Below are positions 25,937-34,850 of a stretch of 64,000 nt of DNA, piece by piece. The stretch covers positions 36,850 through 100,849 of the forward strand of contig DAOUHR010000156.1 in assembly GCA_034428635.1 (NCBI GenBank), written 5' to 3'. Each line of letters starts with the position of its first letter. The stretch's first letter is position 1. The notes below the pieces were generated by a model, which saw only the letters and a list, made by a program, of their open reading frames with translations, did not search any database and was not told the DNA's origin. A program made the translations under genes and the position numbers. This DNA is from Bin22 sp034428635. Its GTDB lineage: Bacteria; Chloroflexota; Dehalococcoidia; Lucifugimonadales; UBA3495.

Positions 25937-27886
25937 TTAACGCCGCACCCACCACACCATTGCTGCCATCAAACCCATCAACCCGGGCAGGAGCAGCCAT
26001 GATGTGAACTTCACAAAGTTCTCCTGGTTCCGGTCAACGTTGAACTCCCTCACGGTCAGCGCCTTGGGCCGCAGGGAGACGAGAGAATGGTCACCCACCA
26101 GGTAATTTACTGAATTCAGGAACAAGTCGGCGCCGCCGCCGCGCCCATAGAAACTGTTGGTCAGAAAGTCCGAGTCCCCAATTACGAACATCTGGGCAAT
26201 CTGGTTCTCCTCCAATGAGGCAGGCGCAGACGAGGCGTCACCACTGAGAGAGCCAGGACTGCGGTGGAATACCATCAGGGGGAAGGGACCCAGGGGATCA
26301 GCGTTCTCCACCTCTCCTTTCCTGACTTCCTGGCGGTCCAGGTCATCAATCAGGTAGCTCGCATCGGAGCTGATTGCCAGCGGAACCAGTTGTCGCTGGG
26401 GATTGCCGTCGTGCCGAATATCCAGGGCGGTAGTGCCAGGCATGGTAACCTGGTCCAGTGACCTGCCCTTGGGCGCTGTAATGCCCAGCAAGGCTGTCCA
26501 CAGTTCCTGGTAGCTGCGTGCGTCGGAGATCTGCTGGCTGATGAAAAATGCAAGCTGGCGCGGCATGTTGGTATCGTCAAAAACCGAAAACTGGAGATTC
26601 TCTGGGTTATCCGGTAGGGAAGCTGTTTCGTCATATATGTAGCCGTTCCGGAGTATCACTCCCCAGAGAGCCAATAGTTCACGGAATGTGTCGGGAGTCT
26701 CAGGTTCTCCGAGGAAGATAAGCCTGCCAGCCTGCTGACGGTCACTACCGTCTGGATTCTTGCCCTGCAGGTAAAGGTGCAATGCCTCCGTGTGGGCATC
26801 GGGCAAATCATTGGTAGGACGGGCAATCACCAGGATTGCCGCATCGTCGGGCACACTGACGTCTTGCTCGTTGCTGGCCCATCGCAGGGTTTCCACTCGG
26901 TAGTTGTCCTGCTCAAGACCAACCCGCACTTCGCCATAACCGTCGGAGCTCGTGTTGTTGACACTCCTCTCGCCATGTCCCGCCAGGAAATAGATGGCTT
27001 TCTGTTCTTGCCCTGTTAGCAACAGAATGCTGGTTACCAGGTCCTGCTCCAGGTGGCTGTAGCTGGCATCCCGGGGCTGAATCACATTCTGGGCACTCCC
27101 ATCTTTCAGCTTCACCACAATGGACTCGTTAACAAAGGCGATGGGCGTTGTACCGAAGTACTGGTTCACCCGCTGGGGGTTGACGTCGGGGTCAACAAAT
27201 GAGGTCTCGACTTTGGTGGGTCGTGCCGCTTCAAACTCCCGAAATGTTTCAACAACCTTGCTCTCTCTGTTCAGCAGCTGGTAAGCGACGTCCGGGTTTC
27301 CCTGGGGCCCCAAAGAAACTTCAGCCTTATAGAAGGCGATTATCTCGACATCATGGTCCAGGTTGTCCAGAAGCTGTTCGGTGCGGTCGGCAAGGCTATA
27401 CTGATTGGTAGCAGTTTGATCCCAGCGGACATTGTTGGTAAAAGAAACGGCATTGGCTATGATTACAATGCCGAGGAAGGCGGCTAACATAATCAGCGAG
27501 TTGACGCCGTATCGTCCGGTTCGGCTGATAAAGGCGGTCACCACTGAACTCAGGGAGATAAGGCCAACCAGCAGAAGCAGGGCCACGCCAAATCCCAGGC
27601 TGATGAAGCCGTAGAGGCGCATGGAACTGACGAATGCGACCAGAATGGCTCCCGCAACGATGGCCACAATGCCGGCTATCACCAGCGGAGCGCCAAAAGA
27701 ACCGATAGCGTTCAGGGAGGGTTCGAAGAAGCTGAAAAGCGTACGGGACCGGAGTTCACCATCGGTCGATTCCCCGTCTTCACCCCCTTCCAGTTCCGGA
27801 GCTTCATTTTCCTCCGACCGGGATGCACGGTCGCGCCGACTTCGCCTCCGCCAGTCCCCACCGGCATCTGTAGGTTGCTCGCTCAT
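25937..27886 (-). CDS. GldG-like ABC transporter auxiliary protein
   Basis: 649 residues. Disordered Arg/Glu-rich N-terminus, then four transmembrane helices between about 60 and 155, a large extracytoplasmic ABC_transp_aux domain (QYSLADRTEQLLDNL, VEIIAFYK, IYFLAGHGERSVNN, AILVIARPTNDLP) and one C-terminal helix near 630 (FTSWLLLPGLMGLMAAMVWW). In Bacteroidota GldG belongs to the gliding ABC complex; in other phyla the system's cargo is not known. The ATPase, permease and this gene are separated by one base each. Confidence 0.85.
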   Translation of the reverse strand: MSEQPTDAGGDWRRRSRRDRASRSEENEAPELEGGEDGESTDGELRSRTLFSFFEPSLNAIGSFGAPLVIAGIVAIVAGAILVAFVSSMRLYGFISLGFGVALLLLVGLISLSSVVTAFISRTGRYGVNSLIMLAAFLGIVIIANAVSFTNNVRWDQTATNQYSLADRTEQLLDNLDHDVEIIAFYKAEVSLGPQGNPDVAYQLLNRESKVVETFREFEAARPTKVETSFVDPDVNPQRVNQYFGTTPIAFVNESIVVKLKDGSAQNVIQPRDASYSHLEQDLVTSILLLTGQEQKAIYFLAGHGERSVNNTSSDGYGEVRVGLEQDNYRVETLRWASNEQDVSVPDDAAILVIARPTNDLPDAHTEALHLYLQGKNPDGSDRQQAGRLIFLGEPETPDTFRELLALWGVILRNGYIYDETASLPDNPENLQFSVFDDTNMPRQLAFFISQQISDARSYQELWTALLGITAPKGRSLDQVTMPGTTALDIRHDGNPQRQLVPLAISSDASYLIDDLDRQEVRKGEVENADPLGPFPLMVFHRSPGSLSGDASSAPASLEENQIAQMFVIGDSDFLTNSFYGRGGGADLFLNSVNYLVGDHSLVSLRPKALTVREFNVDRNQENFVKFTSWLLLPGLMGLMAAMVWWVRR

Positions 27887-27887
27887 T

Positions 27888-28613
27888 CTATCTCCATCGC
27901 CGGAATTCCAGCGCCCTGATCGCCAGGAAAAGAAATACTGCGGTTACGCTCAGGAAGTACAAGACGTGCTTCGTATCAATCACGCCTCTGCCAAAATCTT
28001 CGTAGTGGGCCTGGAAGCCAATTTCGCTAATCAGAACAGCGGCTATTCCCCCCACAATGTCGGTGCTGAAATGCACAACGTAGAGGGCGCCGATTACGCC
28101 AATTCCTACTATTAGGGCAACAATCTGGTTGCTGGTAATGGTAGACGTGAGCATCCCGATGGCCAGCGCCGCGGCACCGTACAGCACGAGTCCCAGGTAA
28201 CCCGCGTACAAGGGCCCGGGGTCGGGTTCGGCAAAGATATAAAGCAAGAGGGGATAGTAAAGGGTCAGGGAGAGCATGGCCAGCAGGAAAGCGAAGCTTG
28301 CCAGATATTTGCCTAGTATGATTTCCCAGTCCCTAACGGGAGAAGTCAACAGCAACTCAATGGTACCCAGCTTCTGCTCTTCCGCCAATAGACGCATGGT
28401 CAGGGCCGGCGGGAGAAAGATCAGGAAGAGGGAAGTCCAGGAAAAAAACGTATCCAAGGTGGCTTCGGGGAAGGGATTGTTCTCGCTGGGCACCACGCCA
28501 ATGGCAAAAACAATCCCGGTAAGGGCCAGGAAGATCATGCCAACTATATACGCCGTGGGTGTGCCGAAATAGACTTGAATCTCCTTCCAGGCCACCGCCT
28601 GGATTGTCCGCAT
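27888..28613 (-). CDS. ABC-2 type permease (GldF-like)
   Basis: 241 residues, six membrane helices: starts AVAWKEIQVYFGTPTAYIVGMIFLALTG, typical of ABC-2 subunits that begin with an amphipathic coupling helix, then LLAEEQKLGTIELLLTSPVRDWEIILGKYLASF, a conserved cytoplasmic loop in this family. One base separates it from the ATPase gene and from the gldG-like gene, so the complex is co-translated. Confidence 0.9.
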   Translation of the reverse strand: MRTIQAVAWKEIQVYFGTPTAYIVGMIFLALTGIVFAIGVVPSENNPFPEATLDTFFSWTSLFLIFLPPALTMRLLAEEQKLGTIELLLTSPVRDWEIILGKYLASFAFLLAMLSLTLYYPLLLYIFAEPDPGPLYAGYLGLVLYGAAALAIGMLTSTITSNQIVALIVGIGVIGALYVVHFSTDIVGGIAAVLISEIGFQAHYEDFGRGVIDTKHVLYFLSVTAVFLFLAIRALEFRRWR

Positions 28614-28614
28614 T

Positions 28615-29577
28615 TTATAGCTCCTCTTGGGTGGTAAGCCGCAGGAATATATCCTCCAGGCTCATGCTCACCAACTGCATGCTCAGCAGGCTCCAACCAT
28701 TGCTGACTATAACTCGGGAGATTTCGTCCCGCAGGTCCCGGCCCTGCTGTACCTGGACAACGAAGACATTGCGCCCCTGGTTGTAGCGCTGGGTTACTTC
28801 GGTCACACCCGGAACCCTGCGCAGCGCCGACAATACTTCCTGCACCGGGCCGCCGACTTCCACTTGCAACTGGTCGACGCCCTGTAGCCTTTGGGCCAGG
28901 TTGCTGGGGGTATCCTCGGCAACTATATGGCCCTCGTGGATTATAAGCACCCGTTCGCAGATCATGTTTACTTCCGGAAGAATGTGGCTGCTCAACACCA
29001 CCGTCTGCTCCCTGCCCAACTCCTGGATCAACCGCCTGGTTTCCACCACCTGGATCGGGTCAATGCCGATTGTCGGCTCATCCAGCACCAGCACTTCCGG
29101 TTCGTGAAGAATGGCCTGGGCTATGCCCACACGCTGCCGAAACCCTTTGGACAGCTTGCCGATAATGGTCTTGTGGTAGTCCTCCAGGCGGCACACATCA
29201 ATAACTTCGCCAACGCGGCGCTTTATCTGCCGGCTTGGCATGCCCCTTAAGGTTCCCATGTATTTCAAGTAATTGGTAACCTGCATCTCGGTGTGCAGCG
29301 GCACCGTTTCCGGCAGGTATCCGATCCGCTTGCGCACCTCCAGGGATTGTTCCACCACATCATAGTCGGCCAGTGTTACCTTGCCTTCCGTCGGCGGCAT
29401 AAACCCCGTCAAAATCCGCATAGTGGTAGTCTTGCCGGCGCCGTTAGGGCCAAGGAAACCCAGGATTTCGCCCCGCTTGACGCCAAAGTTTACATCTTCA
29501 ATGGCTGGTTGAGGACCATAGAAGTGGGTCAGGTCACTCGCCTGAATCATTATGTCGTTGTCGTTTTGGTCTTCCAT
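28615..29577 (-). CDS. ABC transporter ATPase (GldA-like)
   Basis: 320 residues. Walker A GPNGAGKTTTMRIL near 46, Q-loop at LPETVPL, signature LSKGFRQRVGIAQAILHEPEVLVLDEPTIGIDPIQ (Walker B LVLDEP) near 138-165, H-loop SSHILPEV. The C-terminal extension of about 90 residues (LQVEVGGPVQEVLSALRRVPGV) is typical of ABC-2/DrrA-type ATPases. First gene of the operon ATPase-permease-GldG-DUF4340. Confidence 0.94.
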   Translation of the reverse strand: MEDQNDNDIMIQASDLTHFYGPQPAIEDVNFGVKRGEILGFLGPNGAGKTTTMRILTGFMPPTEGKVTLADYDVVEQSLEVRKRIGYLPETVPLHTEMQVTNYLKYMGTLRGMPSRQIKRRVGEVIDVCRLEDYHKTIIGKLSKGFRQRVGIAQAILHEPEVLVLDEPTIGIDPIQVVETRRLIQELGREQTVVLSSHILPEVNMICERVLIIHEGHIVAEDTPSNLAQRLQGVDQLQVEVGGPVQEVLSALRRVPGVTEVTQRYNQGRNVFVVQVQQGRDLRDEISRVIVSNGWSLLSMQLVSMSLEDIFLRLTTQEEL

Positions 29578-29728
29578 ATTGCCAGGGGCTTAGGGTTATC
29601 TTTGCCTTAACTCACCGTCTATATTGATCAGACTCCCCGAATTACCCCTATCCGCTCCCATTTTACAGCGTTGAAGAAAAGCATTAGTGATGATATTCTA
29701 TAGTTCGCTGTTTGCCAAGACATAGGGT

Positions 29729-29760
29729 CGGGGGACGTAACTGTCCCCCGCTTGATTTTT
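29729..29760 (+). terminator. Hairpin with T-run directly before speD
   Basis: 8-bp stem CGGGGGAC / GTCCCCCG with loop GTAACT at 29729-29750, followed by CTTGATTTTT. It stands only about 30 bases before the speD start, on the same strand, and may work as a leader attenuator rather than an end signal for another gene, since the upstream gene runs the other way. Confidence 0.6.
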
Positions 29761-29787
29761 CACTATCGGAGGCGAAAGACAGGAAAA

Positions 29788-30195
29788 ATGCACCTGGTTA
29801 TTGACGGATATGCCGGCGACACCGGAAAAATGTGGGACGCGGAACTGGTCAGGAACTTTTTGACAAACTACCCCGACAATTTGGGGATGACGAGAATCAC
29901 GGAACCGAACGTACTGGAATACAACGGCCCTAAAATTGAGGACGCCGGCGTTTCGGGGTTTGTTATCATAGCCGAGAGCCATATCAGCATTCATACTTTT
30001 CCCTACCGGAATTACGTCAATATCGACATCTTTTCCTGCAAGTCTTTTGACAACGACAAGGCAACGCGGGATGCCAAAGATCTTTTTGACCTGACGGACA
30101 CAAAAACCTGGCTGCTCGATAGGGGCCTGGAATGGCTGAACAGAGATCAGGGCTTTAGCGAAACCCAGGAACAGCGTTCGGCCCTTCTTTCATAA
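29788..30195 (+). CDS. speD: S-adenosylmethionine decarboxylase, prokaryotic class
   Basis: Pyruvoyl enzyme that makes decarboxylated SAM, the aminopropyl donor for spermidine. 135 residues; self-cleavage site AESHISIHTFPYRNYVNIDIFSC near residue 64-85, with Ser becoming the pyruvoyl group. Start ATG 29788 has AGGA upstream and gives the family start MHLVIDGYAGDTG. The next gene, 16 bases on, is agmatinase, so both are in polyamine synthesis. No spermidine synthase is seen. Confidence 0.9.
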   Translation: MHLVIDGYAGDTGKMWDAELVRNFLTNYPDNLGMTRITEPNVLEYNGPKIEDAGVSGFVIIAESHISIHTFPYRNYVNIDIFSCKSFDNDKATRDAKDLFDLTDTKTWLLDRGLEWLNRDQGFSETQEQRSALLS

Positions 30196-30211
30196 GGCGG
30201 AGCTTGAAGCT

Positions 30212-31138
30212 ATGGCCGGGATAAAGGACAGTCCATTGCCCTGGATCCCGGCTAACTTTTTGGCTTTACCACCCCACCAAAGCGATCTTTCCACCGCCGG
30301 CGCTGTCCTTATACCGGTGCCGTGCGACAGCACCACTTCCGTTCGTAGCGGTTCCCGCCTGGGCCCTGCGGCCATCCTCGAAGCCTCCTATGCACTGGAA
30401 GATTACGACTGGGAACTGGATCAGGATGTATCCCGGGTGGGGATTCATACGACCCCAGCCCTGGAACCGCATACTGGCGACCCCGCTCAAATGGTGGAGA
30501 GGGTACGCCAGGCCGTTGAACAGTACATTTCGCCCCGCCGCCTGGTGGGCGTGATCGGTGGAGACCACTCAGTCTGCATCGGCTCAGCCCTGGCCCACCT
30601 GGAAGAATACCCCCAAATGTCGGTCTTGTACTTGGATGCTCACGCCGACCTGAAGGACGAGTACCTGGGAACTTCCTGGGGCCATTCGTCAGGCGCCCGC
30701 CGTATACACGAACGCTGCCCCGTTACATTGGCGGGGGTTCGCGTGATGGCTCCCGACGAGCACAACTTCTTGAAGGAACGGTCCATACCCGCCTTTGGCT
30801 GGCCGCCACCCGCCGGCGGGACGGCGGAAGCATTTGCGGAACGAGTTGTAGCCCAGCTGAACCGGGAAGTTTACATAAGCCTGGACCTGGACGTTCTGGA
30901 CCCATCGCTGATGGCAGCCGTAGGCACACCGGAGCCGGGCGGCATGTTCTGGAGCGACATTATGGCCGTACTTGTTCGCTTGGCTGCCGATCACCGGATA
31001 GTCGGTTTCGATGTGAACGAATTGGCACCCCGTGAGGGTCCTCCTGCCTGTTCCTACACTGCTGCCAAGCTCATCTACAAAATAATTGGCCTGACCGCGG
31101 CATCCAGCCTCTCACCCGTTTCCGCAAGCCTGCCTTAA
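30212..31138 (+). CDS. speB: Agmatinase / arginase-family ureohydrolase
   Basis: 308 residues of the ureohydrolase fold. Mn ligand motifs: GGDHSV near 114, DAHADL near 138, SLDLDVLDP near 225, and FDVNELAP near 268. The pairing with speD makes agmatinase (agmatine to putrescine) the likeliest activity; arginase, formiminoglutamase or guanidinobutyrase cannot be excluded. GGAG lies nine bases before the ATG. Likely cotranscribed with speD. Confidence 0.85.
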   Translation: MAGIKDSPLPWIPANFLALPPHQSDLSTAGAVLIPVPCDSTTSVRSGSRLGPAAILEASYALEDYDWELDQDVSRVGIHTTPALEPHTGDPAQMVERVRQAVEQYISPRRLVGVIGGDHSVCIGSALAHLEEYPQMSVLYLDAHADLKDEYLGTSWGHSSGARRIHERCPVTLAGVRVMAPDEHNFLKERSIPAFGWPPPAGGTAEAFAERVVAQLNREVYISLDLDVLDPSLMAAVGTPEPGGMFWSDIMAVLVRLAADHRIVGFDVNELAPREGPPACSYTAAKLIYKIIGLTAASSLSPVSASLP

Positions 31139-31160
31139 GCCCATCGGCCACCGGGCTTTT
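31137..31160 (+). terminator. Terminator after speB
   Basis: AAGCCC-ATCGGCCACC-GGGCTT followed by TTC; the stem starts inside the stop codon region. Short stem, so weak support. Confidence 0.45.
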
Positions 31161-31684
31161 CAAGCAACAGGTTGCCGGGCGGACTTTCCTCCGGTCGGGC
31201 CCCTTGCCATACTGGATTGCGGCCTGCAATCATAGACTAACAAGCTAATGAATTCTGGGCAGTGTCCAAAAGTCGACGGCGGAAAAAACCGCCACTTTCC
31301 GCCACCATGAGCGCAGTACCAGCTTCAATGTGATTAGAAATGAGCGGGAATGGAAGGAAAAAAGACTTTTCCTGTCAGCAATAGATTGTTGTTCTTGGGA
31401 TAAAGTTCTCGCCACTCATAGGAGGACCTGATCTGGTCACAACTGTCGCCATTGGTGGGAGAATGGGAGAAGGGGTTCCCCTTTAATATTGACCGTGTCA
31501 GTATGATCCAGGGACGTCCGAAGACGTCATCGCCCAAACTGAATCTATGGTCAGTTTAGGCTTCGTATGATTATATGAGAGCAGGAACCGGTCTGCCTGT
31601 ATTCCAGACGAGGTTTCCTTCGAAGCTCAAACCGATTCCTCCCGAAGTATGCAACCCCCTTCAAAGGAGGGTTCCCGGAACAAT
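31161..31684. other. Intergenic stretch, no gene recognised
   Basis: About 520 bases between speB and the site-2 protease. It contains a small GGCGG-AAAAAA-CCGCC hairpin near 31278 and an AT-rich area near 31340-31440, but no reading frame with a believable start or family. Promoters for the protease gene probably lie here; none is obvious. Confidence 0.5.
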
Positions 31685-32791
31685 ATGGACTCATCGATCC
31701 GCTTGGGCAGGATTTTCGGCATTCCACTGGGCATAAACTATAGCTGGCTCGTAGTTTTCGTCCTGGTGGTTTTCCTCATGTCCTCCAACTTCCAGGATTT
31801 GTACCCCCGGTGGACCACCGAATCGCGTTGGGCCGTGGCAGTGCTTACCGCGGTCCTTTTCTTCCTGTCAGTGCTGCTCCACGAATTGTCCCACAGCCTG
31901 GTTGCCCTGGCCTGGGGTATTCCCGTAAAGGGAATTACTTTGTTCATCTTTGGGGGAGTTTCTCAGTTGGGTCATGAAGCCCAGCGGCCACTGACTGAGT
32001 TCCTGGTGTCCGTGGTCGGTCCCGTGACCAGCCTGGCCCTGGCGGTGTTGCTCTGGGTGGCCTGGGAACTGGTTGGGGGATACAACTCCCACCTGAATGC
32101 CGTCCTTTTTACCCTGTTTGCCATCAATCTTTCCCTCGGAGTATTCAACATGCTGCCGGGCTTTCCCCTGGATGGCGGACGCGTCCTGCGGGCTGGCATT
32201 TGGGGCGCGACGGGCAATTACTGGCTGGCCACCAGGCTGGCGCTCCACGCTGGGCAGGGCATAGGCATCATAATGGTGGCGGCAGGATTGTTCTGGGCCA
32301 TGAACGGGAATATCCAGGCCGTATGGCTTGCCCTGGTGGGGGGCTTTTTGCTTTACGTTGCAACCTCCAACTACCGGCAGGAATCAGTGCGGCGGTCCCT
32401 CCGGTCTCACCGAGTGGAGGAAGCCCTCTCCGGGGTCTGGCAGCCCCTGCCCGGCCACCTGCCTGCTCTTTCTCCCGAAGCATTGATGGCGCTGTTCGTG
32501 ACCGGGTACACCGGCCTCCTGGTCGATGGCCCCCCCTACGGCGTGGTCACGGGCAGGCAACTCACCTATGTCAATCAGGAGAGTCTTAAATCCGCCACCC
32601 TGGCCGAGTTAATGACGCCGCTGTCTGCTTTCCCCGCCACTAAAGCCGAAACCCCCGTTATCGATGCTTTGGAACGAATGGACGAATCGGGAGATCAGGT
32701 AATTGCCGTCATAAGAAACGGCCTGCCCATTGGGCTATTGAGCCGTATCGAGATTGTTGAGTTGATCAAGGCCAGTCGCCGGCGTAAGTGA
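31685..32791 (+). CDS. Site-2 protease family zinc metalloprotease (M50) with C-terminal CBS region
   Basis: 368 residues, polytopic membrane protein. Zinc motif HELSHS near residue 62 in the second helix, third ligand in GFPLDGGRVLRAGIWG near 162. C-terminal 130 residues form a CBS-type pair (GVVTGRQLTYV, VIDALERMDESGDQVIAVI). This is the Rip3/S2P-group layout, which cuts membrane-embedded substrates; the substrate, perhaps an anti-sigma factor such as those in this window, is speculation. ATG 31685 was chosen; AGGAGG lies 14 bases upstream, somewhat far. ATG 31649 is the alternative. Confidence 0.87.
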   Translation: MDSSIRLGRIFGIPLGINYSWLVVFVLVVFLMSSNFQDLYPRWTTESRWAVAVLTAVLFFLSVLLHELSHSLVALAWGIPVKGITLFIFGGVSQLGHEAQRPLTEFLVSVVGPVTSLALAVLLWVAWELVGGYNSHLNAVLFTLFAINLSLGVFNMLPGFPLDGGRVLRAGIWGATGNYWLATRLALHAGQGIGIIMVAAGLFWAMNGNIQAVWLALVGGFLLYVATSNYRQESVRRSLRSHRVEEALSGVWQPLPGHLPALSPEALMALFVTGYTGLLVDGPPYGVVTGRQLTYVNQESLKSATLAELMTPLSAFPATKAETPVIDALERMDESGDQVIAVIRNGLPIGLLSRIEIVELIKASRRRK

Positions 32792-32820
32792 ATTGGAAAT
32801 ACTCGGCAAGAGCAGCAGGA

Positions 32821-32871
32821 GTTGCGGGCCTGGGAGATCTCCCACGTATAACCTCAAAGTCAGGCCGCAAC
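32821..32871. promoter_or_regulatory. Nested palindrome in front of the cysteine desulfurase gene
   Basis: A perfect 14-bp palindrome TGGGAGATCTCCCA (32831-32844) lies inside a longer inverted repeat GTTGCGGGCCTG ... CAGGCCGCAAC (32821-32832 and 32861-32871). The location about 60 bases before a likely -10 (TAAAAT at 32900-32905) suggests an operator or leader structure. Function unknown. Confidence 0.45.
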
Positions 32872-32932
32872 GTTATCCATCTTCCAAAGCTCCCTGTGCT
32901 AAAATGTTGGGCAGGCCAAATTTGAGGTTGCT

Positions 32933-34126
32933 ATGTCTTCTCCAGGCTTGATTTACCTGGACCACGCCGGCACCACGCCAACCGACCCTCGCGTACTAGA
33001 GGCCATGCTCCCCTACTTCACCCAGTTGTACGGGAACCCCTCCAGTGTTCACACCGTAGGGCAGGAAGCGCGTCACGCCCTGGATACTTCTCGTGAGAGA
33101 GTGGCCAGGGTGATGGGCTGCCGTACCAGCGAAGTGGTATTCACCAGCGGAGGTACCGAGTCAGACAACGCAGCCATCATTGGAGCGGCCACTGCCTTGC
33201 GCGAAACCGGAAACCACATCATCACCTCCAGCGTAGAACACCATGCCGTCCTGCACACCTGCCAGTACCTGGAGAACCTGGGGTACGAGGTAACCTACTT
33301 GCCCGTGGACCGGTTCGGGGCCGTCAGCCCGGAGCAGGTGTACAATGCCACGGGAGCCGGTACCACAGTGGTTTCCCTGATGTACGCCAACAATGAGATT
33401 GGCACCATCAACCCGGTAGCGGAAATATCGCAGGCGGTGCAGCGGCGGGCCCGGGAACTGGACCGGACTATTGTGATGCACACGGACGCGGTACAGGCAG
33501 CGGGATTCCTTGACCTGAATGTCCGCAGCCTGGGCGTGGACATGATGAGCCTGTCCGGGCACAAGTTCTATGGCCCCAAGGGCACAGGGGTCCTCTTTGT
33601 GCGGCGTGGCACCCCTTTCCTGCCCCTACTGTTGGGTGGCGGTCAAGAACGGGAAAGAAGGTCCGGCACCGAGAATATCGCCGGAATCGTGGGTCTGGCC
33701 ACTGCTCTGGAACTGGCCCATGCGGGCAGGGATGCAGCCGGCGAGCACTGCGCCGTGCTGCGAAACAAAATTATCGGCGATGTCATCGCGACTGTTCCGG
33801 ATGCCAGCCTGAACGGGCACCCAACTAACCGGCTGCCCAACAACATAAACTTTTCCTTCGATGGAGTAGAAGGCGAATCAATACTCCTTGGGCTGGACAT
33901 GGCCGGTGTAGCGGCCTCCAGCGGAAGCGCTTGCAGTTCCGGGTCTCTGGAACCTTCTCACGTGCTTCTGGCGTTGGGACAGACCGCGGAACAGGCCCGC
34001 AGCAGCCTGCGAATAACATTAGGCAAAGAAAATACAGAAGAAGAAGTGGACTATTTGCTGGGAGTTCTGCAAGACCTGGTAGCGCGCCTGCGGCAGCTTC
34101 CCACGTTGACAACCACCGGTTCCTAG
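32933..34126 (+). CDS. Cysteine desulfurase (IscS/NifS family)
   Basis: PLP enzyme that takes sulfur from cysteine for Fe-S clusters and tRNA thiolation. 397 residues: start IYLDHAGTTPTDPRVLEAM, GGTESDN near 77, SLMYANNEIGTINPV, HTDAVQAAG, PLP Lys in SLSGHKFYGPKG near 208, and the sulfur-accepting loop Cys in ASSGSACSSGSLEPSHVL near 333. Class I (IscS-like) because of the long active-site loop. A TAAAAT -10-like box is at 32900. No iscU or tRNA thiolase gene follows; the next gene is a lipoprotein. Confidence 0.93.
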   Translation: MSSPGLIYLDHAGTTPTDPRVLEAMLPYFTQLYGNPSSVHTVGQEARHALDTSRERVARVMGCRTSEVVFTSGGTESDNAAIIGAATALRETGNHIITSSVEHHAVLHTCQYLENLGYEVTYLPVDRFGAVSPEQVYNATGAGTTVVSLMYANNEIGTINPVAEISQAVQRRARELDRTIVMHTDAVQAAGFLDLNVRSLGVDMMSLSGHKFYGPKGTGVLFVRRGTPFLPLLLGGGQERERRSGTENIAGIVGLATALELAHAGRDAAGEHCAVLRNKIIGDVIATVPDASLNGHPTNRLPNNINFSFDGVEGESILLGLDMAGVAASSGSACSSGSLEPSHVLLALGQTAEQARSSLRITLGKENTEEEVDYLLGVLQDLVARLRQLPTLTTTGS

Positions 34127-34133
34127 AGAAGAT

Positions 34134-34751
34134 ATGAAAAGGTTTTCCAAGCTCATCACAAGACTGTTCCGACCCTTGCTCCTGGTTGCCCTGGCTGTAC
34201 CATTATTGGCGCTGGTTGGGTGCGACGATGTTTCACCCGCCCTCGGCAAGTACTACACAGGCCGTACGCTGCACCTCAGCGTAGTGGCGATGGAAAGGGA
34301 GCCCGAGTTAATCTACACCCTTCCACGATCGGGCGAGGCGCCCAAGTACTACCGGATTGCTCCCGCAGAGGAAGATCAGGAACTGTTGATGCTGCGGGTT
34401 AAGGTGGAGAACCACAAGGCAACCAGCGCCATCGTGGACATTGACCAGAGCTCTGCCGAGGTGCGCGATTTCTTCCACGACAAGTACTTTCCAATCGACG
34501 TGAAGGAACGCCCCGAGGAAATTGACGCGCCTGAGAATATCTCCGGGCAAAGGGTCGCCAGGTGTCCTTTCCAGCATCCCGCAGACCTGTGCTTCCTTTG
34601 GAATGCCACCTACACCGATGGTTCGACCAAAGCTTTCGAACTGCAGCAGGGATTCGGGGTGGATGGCTGGCTGATTTTTGAAGTTCCAAAGGACGCGGAA
34701 ATTCGAGAGTTGCGTTGGCGGGCCGGCGATGGCCTAACAATTGAATTCTAG
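34134..34751 (+). CDS. Putative lipoprotein of unknown function
   Basis: 205 residues. N-terminal basic MKRFSKLITRLFRP, hydrophobic LLLVALAVPLLALVGC with lipobox LVGC, so probably lipid-anchored at Cys28. The remaining 175 residues form a beta-rich domain like the DUF4352 group (LMLRVKVENHKATSAIVDIDQSSAEVRD, FELQQGFGVDGWLIFEVPKDAEI), which appear in many small secreted proteins. No function can be named. Seven bases after the desulfurase stop; likely cotranscribed. Confidence 0.72.
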   Translation: MKRFSKLITRLFRPLLLVALAVPLLALVGCDDVSPALGKYYTGRTLHLSVVAMEREPELIYTLPRSGEAPKYYRIAPAEEDQELLMLRVKVENHKATSAIVDIDQSSAEVRDFFHDKYFPIDVKERPEEIDAPENISGQRVARCPFQHPADLCFLWNATYTDGSTKAFELQQGFGVDGWLIFEVPKDAEIRELRWRAGDGLTIEF

Positions 34752-34850
34752 AGTTTACTCTGCTTCTCAAACCTCAAGCTGCCCCGTCAGGATTAGCGCT
34801 GCGGGGCGGTACTCTTTGTATGAGCCGCGTATGCGGCCAGGCGGGGCCCA

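Noticed and set aside
31161..31684. Small genes in the 31.2-31.7 kb gap
   Set aside because: The one longer minus-strand frame (31334-31537) has no family, no start signal and unusual codon use.
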